From Desulfobacteraceae bacterium (GTDB lineage: Bacteria > Desulfobacterota > Desulfobacteria > Desulfobacterales > Desulfobacteraceae): a stretch of DNA of 12,049 nucleotides. Of the stretch, positions 1 through 6,321 are shown one piece after another; positions within the stretch are counted from its first letter, which is position 1, and each line of letters starts with the position of its first letter. The notes under the pieces were generated by a model that saw only the letters and a program-made list of their open reading frames with translations, was not told the DNA's origin and did no database searches. A program made the position numbers and the translations under genes. Location: assembly GCA_030638935.1 (NCBI GenBank), contig DAOWDR010000657.1, positions 1 to 12,049 on the forward strand, written 5' to 3'.

Positions 1-597
1 ATGATGGTCGGGGTGAATGGGACCGGGAAAACCACCACATTGGGCAAGCTTGCCATGAAATACACCCGCCAGGGGAAAAAGGTACTCATCGCAGCCGCAG
101 ATACCTTCAGGGCAGCTGCCATTGAGCAGGTGGAAGTGTGGGCAGACAGATCAGGAGCTAGTATTGTCAGGCACAAGGAGGGAGCAGATCCTGCAGCCGT
201 GGCCTATGATGCTGTGGAGGCTGCCGTTGCCAGGGGAATTGACATTGTTCTTGTTGATACGGCAGGCCGATTACACACCCAGAAAAATCTCATGGAAGAA
301 TTAAAAAAAATCAAACGCTCGGTCAATAAAAAACTTAAGGGAGCACCCCATGAGGTCTTGATGGTACTGGATGCCACCACAGGTCAGAATGCCATATCCC
401 AGGCAAAAACCTTCCACGAAGCCGTCGGAATTACCCAGATTGCATTGACAAAACTGGACGGAACCGCAAAGGGCGGAATCGTGGCTGCCATTGCCAGCAC
501 CATGGACCTTCCCATCTCCTATGTAGGGGTTGGGGAAGGGATTGATGACCTCCAAAAATTTGATTCACAACAATTTATCAATGCCCTGTTTGACTAA
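1..597 (+). CDS. ftsY: Signal recognition particle receptor FtsY, C-terminal part (5' end outside window)
   Basis: FtsY is the SRP receptor GTPase that docks ribosome-SRP complexes at the inner membrane for co-translational insertion. The visible 198 residues cover most of the G domain. The P-loop GVNGTGKTT is at residues 4-12, a DTFRAAA segment follows, the G3 motif DTAGR is at about 86-90 and the G4 motif TKLDG at about 150-154. The ending GVGEGIDDLQKFD is typical of FtsY; Ffh would continue into a methionine-rich M domain, which is absent here. The ATG at base 1 is internal: the N-terminal A/N regions lie upstream of the window. The stop is TAA at 595-597. A LysE-type exporter follows after 26 bases on the same strand, so the two may be co-transcribed. 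Confidence 0.96.
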   Translation: MMVGVNGTGKTTTLGKLAMKYTRQGKKVLIAAADTFRAAAIEQVEVWADRSGASIVRHKEGADPAAVAYDAVEAAVARGIDIVLVDTAGRLHTQKNLMEELKKIKRSVNKKLKGAPHEVLMVLDATTGQNAISQAKTFHEAVGITQIALTKLDGTAKGGIVAAIASTMDLPISYVGVGEGIDDLQKFDSQQFINALFD

Positions 598-623
598 CAT
601 TTTTTGAATAAGGAACTTGTTTT

Positions 624-1256
624 ATGTTTGGAATTGAAAATTATACCGGCTTTATTATTGCCGCCATTATACTCAACCTGACACCGGGTGTGGATACCAT
701 GTATATTCTTACCCGAAGTGTTTCCCAGGGAAAGCGTGCCGGCCTTGTGTCCGTTGCCGGCATCATGACCGGCTGTGTGGTCCATGTGCTGTGTGCTGCT
801 TTCGGGCTTTCACTGATCCTGTCCACTTCTGCCCGGGCCTTTACCATCATAAAATGGGCCGGAGCCTTTTATCTGATTTTTCTGGGTATAAAAATACTGA
901 TGGACAAAAAAACAGCCTTTGAGACCGCTGACAACAAGTTTGCCCAGGGGGATCTTTTAAAAATCTATCAGCAGGGGGTGATCACCAATGTCTTAAACCC
1001 AAAGGTTGCACTCTTTTTTCTCTCTTTTCTGCCCCAGTTTATCAATCCTTCGGCCGCTCAAGGGCCATTACCCTTCCTGATCCTTGGAAGCACCTTCCTT
1101 GTTACCAGCAGTATCTGGTTCATGGTATTGACGGGGACAGCTGCGCTGATGACCAACACCTTAAGAGACAACCACCGAATCGGTCTTGTCATGCAAAAAA
1201 TATCAGGCATGATTTTCATCGGTTTTGGATTAAAGCTGGCCTTTGATTCAAAATAA
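624..1256 (+). CDS. LysE/RhtB-family amino-acid (or related solute) exporter
   Basis: This is a 210-residue inner-membrane protein of the LysE/RhtB translocator family, which exports amino acids such as homoserine, threonine or lysine; the substrate cannot be told here. The usual size is about 200-215 residues, so the gene looks complete. Family signs are the N-terminal NLTPGVDTMYIL segment, followed by a glycine-rich SQGKRAGLVSVAG stretch and then the NVLNPKVALFFLSFLPQF segment near the middle. About five to six hydrophobic segments can be seen, with a charged loop (about residues 90-112) between the first and second halves. The start at 624 is preceded by an AAGGAA ribosome site at 610-615 with good spacing. 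It lies 26 bases after ftsY and 23 bases before the diguanylate cyclase gene. Confidence 0.92.
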   Translation: MFGIENYTGFIIAAIILNLTPGVDTMYILTRSVSQGKRAGLVSVAGIMTGCVVHVLCAAFGLSLILSTSARAFTIIKWAGAFYLIFLGIKILMDKKTAFETADNKFAQGDLLKIYQQGVITNVLNPKVALFFLSFLPQFINPSAAQGPLPFLILGSTFLVTSSIWFMVLTGTAALMTNTLRDNHRIGLVMQKISGMIFIGFGLKLAFDSK

Positions 1257-1279
1257 ACCTTCAATAGGTTGAGGCAGTT

Positions 1280-2773
1280 ATGAAATTTTTTTCAATTCGC
1301 ACAAAACTGATTCTTGTTCTCAGCATCATTCTCTTGTCCGGTTTTTTGCTGACCAATGTGATTTCCTACCAGGCATCCAAAAAATCGGTTAAAACCAGTA
1401 TCATTGACAACAGCCTCCCCCTTGCCCGGGACAATATCTATTCTGAAATCCAAAAAGATTTAACCCGGCCGATATTTGTATCTTCCCTCATGGCCAATGA
1501 TACTTTTTTAAAGGATTGGGTTATAGGTGGTGAAATTGATAAGGTTCTTATCCAGAAATATTTATTGGAAATCAAGGACAAGTATCATTTCTTTAGTTCA
1601 TTTTTTATTTCAGACATTTCCAAAACCTATTATCACTTCAAAGGTGCTTTAAAAAAAATCAGCCCCGATGACAGCCATGATGCCTGGTATTACAATTTTC
1701 TAAATTTACATGTCGATTATGATCTGAACGTGGATACCAATGAGGCGGAACTCAATCATTTGACCATTTTTATCAATCACAGGCTCATGGGATATGACAA
1801 CCGGCTTTTGGGTGTTGTGGGGGTAGGTCTTGACTTTGACAGGGTGGCAATCCTCATGAATTATTATAAAAAAAAATACAACCGGGATATCTATATGGTC
1901 AGCCCGGACGGCTTGATCCAGGTACACACGGACAAATCAAAAATAACCACCCAGTCCATTTTTGATATTCCCGGTCTTAAATCCATTGCCAATGACATAC
2001 TTGATTCCCAAGACACCCCCTCCTTTTTTGAATATGATTCCCAAAAAACACATATACTTCTGACCAGCCGGTTTATCCATGAACTGGGCTGGTATCTTCT
2101 GGTGGAGCAGGATGAATCTTTGGCCCTTGAATCCATTAAAAACACATTTGTCAAAAATTTTCTCATCAGCCTTGTTATCACCTTTGCCACCATCCTCTTT
2201 GCAATACTTGTGATCAATTATTTCCAAAGGCAACTGGAAACCTTGGCCAACACAGACAAACTGACCCAGGCATACAATCGGAATGAATTTGAGCGGAGGT
2301 TCAAGTACATGACCAACCTTAACCGGCGGGAATCCGTGGATATGTGTATCATCCTCTTTGATATGGATCATTTAAAACAGGTCAATGATACCCACGGCCA
2401 CCTGTTTGGCGATACCGTGATCAAGGCTGTGGCCCAAATAGCCGCCCATACCATTCGCAGCAAGGACTTGCTGGTTCGCTGGGGCGGGGATGAATTTGTT
2501 CTCCTTATTTTCAGCAATATGGAGCAGACAAGACAAATCGCAGAAAGATTAAGGACAGCAATACATAACCATGACTTTTATGATAAGAATCACGGGTCAT
2601 TGACAAAAAAACAGCCCATCACAATCAGCGGCGGCATTGCCAAATACAAAGGGAAAGAGACGCTAAAGGGATGGATCATGCGGGCGGACAAGGCGCTTTA
2701 TAAAGCCAAGGCAAAGGGTAAAAATTGTTTTGAAGAAGCAGAGGACTTGGCCTGGGATGAAAATGACAAATAA
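1280..2773 (+). CDS. Membrane-bound Cache-GGDEF diguanylate cyclase
   Basis: A 497-residue sensor enzyme predicted to make cyclic di-GMP from two GTP. The order is: transmembrane helix at about 8-28, extracytoplasmic dCache-like sensor region at about 30-290 (with a WYY at 136-138 and a GVVGVGLDFD segment at about 178-187, typical of these ligand-binding folds), second transmembrane helix at about 294-315, then a C-terminal GGDEF domain. Catalytic features look intact: a FDMDH metal-site segment with D361, the active-site GGDEF at 402-406, and an RSKD inhibitory I-site at 393-396 placed exactly five residues before GGDEF, which suggests product feedback inhibition. No HAMP or PAS is evident. 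GAGG at 1271-1274 precedes the ATG. The 3' end overlaps the next gene, so the pair is probably co-translated. The sensed ligand is unknown. Confidence 0.94.
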   Translation: MKFFSIRTKLILVLSIILLSGFLLTNVISYQASKKSVKTSIIDNSLPLARDNIYSEIQKDLTRPIFVSSLMANDTFLKDWVIGGEIDKVLIQKYLLEIKDKYHFFSSFFISDISKTYYHFKGALKKISPDDSHDAWYYNFLNLHVDYDLNVDTNEAELNHLTIFINHRLMGYDNRLLGVVGVGLDFDRVAILMNYYKKKYNRDIYMVSPDGLIQVHTDKSKITTQSIFDIPGLKSIANDILDSQDTPSFFEYDSQKTHILLTSRFIHELGWYLLVEQDESLALESIKNTFVKNFLISLVITFATILFAILVINYFQRQLETLANTDKLTQAYNRNEFERRFKYMTNLNRRESVDMCIILFDMDHLKQVNDTHGHLFGDTVIKAVAQIAAHTIRSKDLLVRWGGDEFVLLIFSNMEQTRQIAERLRTAIHNHDFYDKNHGSLTKKQPITISGGIAKYKGKETLKGWIMRADKALYKAKAKGKNCFEEAEDLAWDENDK

Positions 2774-3248
2774 AATAGAAAATATAATTATTCGGCAAAT
2801 ATCTGTAAACAACCCCCAGGCTCAGATTTTTATTAGGGATTTGGATGACTATCAGGAGAGTCTATACCCCTCGGAAAGCAACCACCTTGATTCCGTTGAA
2901 ACACTTATGCAGCCCAATGTTTTTTTTGTGGGTGCAATGGAAGAAAATGAATTAATGGGAATTGGGGCGGTAAAACTTTTTAAAACCTATGGTGAAATCA
3001 AGCGAATGTTCATCCCAAAAAAATTTAGGGGGAAGGGAATTGGAAAAATTATCCTCCAGACCCTGGAAACCCATTTAATCCAACAAAAAATATTTACCAT
3101 AGCCCTTGAAACAGGTATTTCTCAGACCCCGGCCATCAGGCTCTATGAAACCATGGGATATACCAGAACCAGCCCCTTTGGCAGTTACATCCAAGACCCC
3201 TTAAGTATTTTCATGGAAAAAAAATTGCTTAACCCACCAAAAAAATAG
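2757..3248 (+). CDS. GNAT-family N-acetyltransferase
   Basis: A GCN5-related acetyltransferase of 163 residues; the family moves acetyl from acetyl-CoA to an amine. The acetyl-CoA pyrophosphate-binding motif A is clear: RGKGIG at residues 91-96, following a KRMFIPKKF strand. A later AIRLYETMGYTRT segment is the usual motif B region. The acceptor cannot be deduced. I place the start at ATG 2757, about 11 bases after a GAGGA ribosome site (2741-2745), although the frame is open to a TTG at 2730 and another ATG lies at 2763. This start overlaps the end of the cyclase gene by 17 bases, a sign of translational coupling. No functional tie to c-di-GMP is shown by the sequence. Confidence 0.9.
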   Translation: MKMTNKIENIIIRQISVNNPQAQIFIRDLDDYQESLYPSESNHLDSVETLMQPNVFFVGAMEENELMGIGAVKLFKTYGEIKRMFIPKKFRGKGIGKIILQTLETHLIQQKIFTIALETGISQTPAIRLYETMGYTRTSPFGSYIQDPLSIFMEKKLLNPPKK

Positions 3249-3258
3249 TATAAAGGGA

Positions 3259-3299
3259 GAGACCATTGAAATACTTGGGAATAACCTAGTGGTGGTCTT
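3259..3299 (+). other. Weak imperfect stem-loop between the GNAT and NTF2-like genes
   Basis: AGACCA (3260-3265) can pair with TGGTCT (3293-3298), with one more G-U pair outside, across a 27-base loop. It lies in the 112-base gap after the acetyltransferase. There is no following T run, so it is not a normal intrinsic terminator. It could be a leader structure or chance. The rest of the gap shows only the GGAG ribosome site of the next gene. Confidence 0.2.
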
Positions 3300-3360
3300 G
3301 AGCAAACGCCTGGTAAACCAATGAAGAACGGATAGATTTTTTCCGGAAAGGAGCGTTAAT

Positions 3361-3777
3361 ATGAAGCTTTCACGCGATGAAATCAAACTCAGGCTTAGGG
3401 AATGGAACCTGGCCTGGAATAAACACGATCTCGAAAAGGTCATGGACCTCTTCCATGAAGATGTTTTTTTTGAAAACTGGACAGGCGCCTATGTAAAAGG
3501 GAAAAAAAATCTTAGAAATGTATGGGCTTCATGGTTTGAGAACCATGGCAATTTCAGATTTTTAGAAGCAGAAACCTTTGTAGATGAGCAGGTACAAAAA
3601 GTATTGTATCGCTGGGTGCTTGAATGGCCTTCAATGGAGCCCGGCTTTGAAGACAAGCAGGAAATAAGAAAAGGGGTTGATGTGATCCATTTCAAGGATG
3701 GTAAAATTATTAACAAGCTCACCTTTACCAAAACAACCCTTGAAATTGACAACAAGCGATATGCCATGCACCTATAG
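3361..3777 (+). CDS. NTF2-like / SnoaL-fold protein
   Basis: A 138-residue protein of the nuclear transport factor 2 (SnoaL-like) superfamily, a small cone-shaped fold used by isomerases, hydrolases, cyclases and non-catalytic binding proteins. Family signs are the N-terminal WNLAWNKHDLEKVMDLFHED helix pair, the FENWTGAYVKGKKNLR segment, and the C-terminal strands WVLEWPS ... GVDVIHFKDGKIINKLTF. The length is normal for a single domain. There is no signal peptide, so it is probably cytoplasmic. The start is supported by AAGGAG just upstream. It stands alone between two gaps of 112 and 142 bases. The role is unknown: a small-molecule enzyme is possible, but no catalytic set can be assigned from the sequence alone. 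Confidence 0.85.
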   Translation: MKLSRDEIKLRLREWNLAWNKHDLEKVMDLFHEDVFFENWTGAYVKGKKNLRNVWASWFENHGNFRFLEAETFVDEQVQKVLYRWVLEWPSMEPGFEDKQEIRKGVDVIHFKDGKIINKLTFTKTTLEIDNKRYAMHL

Positions 3778-3852
3778 GCATCAACAAAAAACACCCGGCA
3801 CCCCAACGGCAGACCCAAGGGGTAAAATCTGTATTCCCAAATAAATTTATCC

Positions 3853-3871
3853 TTGAAATTATTTATTTCAA
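3853..3871. repeat. Perfect 7-bp inverted repeat over the candidate -35 box
   Basis: TTGAAAT (3853-3859), a five-base spacer TATTT, then ATTTCAA (3865-3871) form a perfect dyad. It covers the proposed -35 element upstream of the DsrE-family gene. The shape fits a dimeric regulator operator. The half-sites resemble FNR/CRP-type TTGA...TCAA arms in outline but do not match a consensus I can name. A second overlapping dyad, AAATAAAT (3839-3846) with ATTTATTT (3861-3868), is also present. In such AT-rich DNA some of this may be chance. Confidence 0.4.
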
Positions 3872-3881
3872 ACGGCATATT
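3853..3881 (+). promoter_or_regulatory. Candidate sigma-70-type promoter for the DsrE-family gene
   Basis: TTGAAA at 3853-3858 (five of six matches to TTGACA) and CATATT at 3876-3881 (four of six matches to TATAAT) are separated by 17 bases. The predicted start is near 3888, giving a leader of about 30 bases with an AAAGGA ribosome site before ATG 3920. It lies in the 142-base gap after the NTF2-like gene, so the DsrE-oxidoreductase pair may be its own transcription unit. This is pattern matching only. Confidence 0.4.
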
Positions 3882-3919
3882 GTTTTCAACCCTGTTAACC
3901 CCTTAAAGGAAAAAATATC

Positions 3920-4276
3920 ATGGAAAAATTTTTATTTGTTCTTACCCGTGGATTAGAAGATCCCACCCGTGTAACCCGGACTTTTCAACTTGCAAAGGTG
4001 GCCAAGGAAAGTGGCAGTGAGGTTACTATATTTTTAACAGACGATGCTGTGGTCCTGGCAAAACCTGGAATGACCGACCATGTAAAAGCCCCTACAGGGG
4101 ATGAAGCCAATGCCTATTTCCCCTATCTGGTTGAAAACAAGGTTCCCATATTTGTATGAATTCCCTGCGCTAAAAATCGCCAGGTTGGCGAAAATGATTT
4201 AGTCGATACAGCCAAGTTTGCAGGAGCGCCCAAACTTATTGAATTATCTAAAGACGCCAAAGTTTTCACTTTCTAA
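3920..4276 (+). CDS. DsrE-family selenoprotein (in-frame UGA read as selenocysteine)
   Basis: A small cytoplasmic DsrE/DsrF-fold protein of 118 residues, a family linked to sulfur handling and thiol redox or persulfide transfer. The N-terminus (MEKFLFVLTRGLEDPTRVTR), the FLTDDAVVLAKPG strand-turn and the KAPTGDEA segment are typical. Codon 80 is TGA (4157-4159). The same frame continues for 38 sense codons through IPCAKNRQVGENDLV to KVFTF and TAA at 4274-4276, all in the style of the family. Relatives, as I recall, have Cys at this position in a CxxC motif, so the product carries U80-I-P-C83, a redox UxxC pair. A SECIS-like hairpin lies just downstream. A plain nonsense mutation is less likely because the remainder is intact. 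A normal gene caller would end it at 79 residues and lose the active site. The oxidoreductase gene follows after 5 bases. Confidence 0.9.
4157..4159 (+). other. UGA selenocysteine codon (Sec80)
   Basis: In-frame TGA at codon 80 of the DsrE-family gene. It takes the place of the first Cys of a CxxC motif, with the second Cys at residue 83. UGA-for-Cys in a redox motif is the usual mark of a selenoprotein. Decoding would need SelA, SelB, SelC and SelD elsewhere in the genome, which this window does not show. Confidence 0.87.
4170..4202 (+). promoter_or_regulatory. Bacterial SECIS-like hairpin after the UGA codon
   Basis: The upper stem is TCGCC (4177-4181) pairing with GGCGA (4187-4191), closing a five-base loop AGGTT (4182-4186). 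The loop begins 22 bases after the UGA and has guanines in its first half followed by U, as expected of a SelB-binding bacterial SECIS; the loop resembles the E. coli fdhF loop. A lower stem, CTAAA (4170-4174) with TTTAG (4198-4202), pairs below an A-rich internal loop. The element lies within the coding sequence, as bacterial SECIS elements do. Confidence 0.8.
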
Positions 4277-4281
4277 CTCTT

Positions 4282-6321
4282 TTGAAAAAACAAATTAAGG
4301 AAAGATTATTATTAAAAGATGGAAGCAGGGTTCTGGTCCTTGGGGGAGGGCCTGCCGGCTCTTTTTTTGCTATTCATCTTCTCAGACAGGCAAAAAAGGC
4401 CCATCAAAAGATCAATGTCTCCATCATTGACCGGCGTATGGCTTTGGATTTGTCCAGGCAGATACAAGAATTTAAAGGATGTAATTTTTGTGCCGGTATT
4501 ATTTCGCCTAGGCTACAAAAAGAACTGATAAAAAACAATATCATACTTCCTTCTGAAGTGATCTGCGAAAAATTCACCCACATATGGGTCCATGGACTCT
4601 GGAAAAATTTTCCCTTCAAAGTTCCGGCAGGACAGACAATTTTATCAGTATTCCGAGGAACTCTGCCCTCCAAAAGAGGAGAAGGAGCCAAAGGATTGGA
4701 TTCTTTCCTTCTAAAAAAAGCAGTTGAACTGGGAGCGGATATCATTACCGGTGAAGCCCAAAGTATTCAATATAATCACTTAAATAAGCCCTTGGTAATG
4801 ATAAAGCCTTTTTTGGGAGATAAATTTACCATTGAATCTGATTTTGCCTGCATTTGTACAGGGGTTAATTCCAATCTGGAAAAAGAATCCAAAAAAGATA
4901 CCTTTTGGAAATCATTCCAAAAAATCAACCCCTTGTTCACTCTTCCAAAAGTCAGACCCACATTTATCTTTGAGTTGAAACCGGGAAATCGTTATCTAAA
5001 AAAATATATGCACAAGGAGATGTATGTCATTGTTTCCAAGTCAAAAAAAATAGATCTTGAACATATAGTCCTGATTCCCAAGGGAGAATACCTTACAGTA
5101 TCCCTTGTGGGAAAAAGCATTGACAGGGCATCTTTTCCCGAAGATACCGGAAAAATAATCAAAACATTTATGTCTCTTTCCAGGATTCAAAAAATTCTGC
5201 CTAACATCACCTTTAAAAATACGCCCATCGCCTGCACATGTTCTCCTAATATGGCGGTTGCACCCGCCAAAAACTCTTTTTCAGACAGAATAGCCATGGT
5301 TGGAGATGCTCTGGGCGCAAGGCTTTACAGGGACGGACTCTTTTCAGCCTTTATCAGTGCCCAGGCCCTTGCCCAAACCTTGATTCACAAGGGCGTGGAT
5401 CAAAAAAGTCTTGAAGAGAGTTATGGATGGGTAACAAGATGGCTTAAAACTGATAATCGATACGGCAGACTTGTAATCAGTATGGTACAGGCGGCCTTGA
5501 AATCCCCCCTGGTTAACAGGATACTTTATCAAAGTTTTGCCAGTGAAATGAAATTCAAACAACAGGACAAATGGCCGCTGGGAAGTGTCCTCTGGAAGTT
5601 TGGAAGCGGAGACGCCGATTACAGGGAGGTATTTAAGGATTTGACCCGTGGTCCTGTTTTCTTCTCAACCCTGACAGGTATATTAAAAACCTTTAGAAAT
5701 ATTTTCACGGAACTTTTTTTTGGTTTAAACTGGGAAACCTATGGAAGATATCCAACCGTAATTATAAGGGAAAAACGCGATTATATTAAAGAATCGATAG
5801 CAACCCCCCTGGGAATAGAACTTGATGCATCTCCTGAAATGGAACGGATGTATGCCATAAAAATCAGGGCCTCATCCAGAAAAATTTTTACGGAACTTGG
5901 CAAATTCGGAGATCCTGATGGCAAATTTCTACGGATCAGGTTTGTGGATATAAAAAGAACCTTTGGTTTGCCCAATCAGGAAGGGGCAGTGATCAGATAT
6001 AGTATTGGAATTCTGCCGTTTCACATGGATATTCGCCTTGCACAAACTCTTCCGGGAAAAGCCCTGTTGTATGAACCGTTCGGTTTTTTTACAGAACAGG
6101 GAAAGCTGCTTTTTGATATCACGCCAACCAAAGACGGAAATAACCGCCTTGTTCTCTATACGGCCTTTGATTTTAGAAAAGGTAAAAGCCTTTTGGGCAA
6201 AATATTCTGGAAGCTGTTCAAAAAAATATTTCCGGACTATGCCCATGATGTGGTCTGGAACCATGCCATCTGCTGTATAAAGGGGGAGGCGGAAAAAAAA
6301 CGGGATGAATTCTGGCCCTAA
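4282..6321 (+). CDS. FAD-dependent oxidoreductase, geranylgeranyl-reductase-like, with extra C-terminal domain
   Basis: A 679-residue flavoprotein. The N-terminal Rossmann motif GGGPAG is at residues 21-26, and the second FAD contact GDALGARLYRDG starts at about 341, as in the geranylgeranyl reductase/PHBH-like class. A GCNFCAG motif with C67-x2-C70 lies near the N-terminus, where relatives keep a similar Cys pair. The FAD module ends near residue 400. A linker with amphipathic segments follows, then a domain from about 480 to 679 (GLNWETYG ... FGFFTEQGKLLFDI ... CCIKGEAEKK) that looks like a lipid-binding SRPBCC-type fold, a low-confidence guess. The start is TTG at 4282: no ATG precedes the FAD motif, the frame closes upstream at 4249, and no good ribosome site is seen. 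Translation probably depends on ribosomes finishing the selenoprotein 5 bases upstream. Reduction of isoprenoid or polyunsaturated lipid chains is plausible but unproven. Confidence 0.82.
   Translation: MKKQIKERLLLKDGSRVLVLGGGPAGSFFAIHLLRQAKKAHQKINVSIIDRRMALDLSRQIQEFKGCNFCAGIISPRLQKELIKNNIILPSEVICEKFTHIWVHGLWKNFPFKVPAGQTILSVFRGTLPSKRGEGAKGLDSFLLKKAVELGADIITGEAQSIQYNHLNKPLVMIKPFLGDKFTIESDFACICTGVNSNLEKESKKDTFWKSFQKINPLFTLPKVRPTFIFELKPGNRYLKKYMHKEMYVIVSKSKKIDLEHIVLIPKGEYLTVSLVGKSIDRASFPEDTGKIIKTFMSLSRIQKILPNITFKNTPIACTCSPNMAVAPAKNSFSDRIAMVGDALGARLYRDGLFSAFISAQALAQTLIHKGVDQKSLEESYGWVTRWLKTDNRYGRLVISMVQAALKSPLVNRILYQSFASEMKFKQQDKWPLGSVLWKFGSGDADYREVFKDLTRGPVFFSTLTGILKTFRNIFTELFFGLNWETYGRYPTVIIREKRDYIKESIATPLGIELDASPEMERMYAIKIRASSRKIFTELGKFGDPDGKFLRIRFVDIKRTFGLPNQEGAVIRYSIGILPFHMDIRLAQTLPGKALLYEPFGFFTEQGKLLFDITPTKDGNNRLVLYTAFDFRKGKSLLGKIFWKLFKKIFPDYAHDVVWNHAICCIKGEAEKKRDEFWP

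Noticed and set aside
1257..1274. AACCT-TCAAT-AGGTT small hairpin before the cyclase gene
   Set aside because: Five base pairs only, in a 23-base gap; likely chance.
1937..2371. Minus-strand 144-codon open frame inside the diguanylate cyclase gene
   Set aside because: Antisense to Cache, membrane and GGDEF coding sequence; no recognisable protein.
2730..2756. TTG start for the acetyltransferase
   Set aside because: ATG 2757 has a better-placed GAGGA ribosome site and gives a normal-length N-terminus.
3502..3511. Run of A residues in the NTF2-like gene as a programmed frameshift site
   Set aside because: Similar A runs are common through this AT-leaning window and the reading frame is intact on both sides; no second frame product is supported.
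3800..3823. ACCCC/GGGGT stem after the NTF2-like gene as a terminator
   Set aside because: Only 5 bp with a 14-base loop, and followed by AAAATCTG, not a T run.
3920..4159. 79-residue DsrE protein ending at TGA 4157-4159, or a pseudogene with a nonsense mutation
   Set aside because: The same frame continues intact for 38 codons with a family-like C-terminus, a Cys three residues on, and a SECIS-like hairpin at the right distance; selenocysteine explains all of this.
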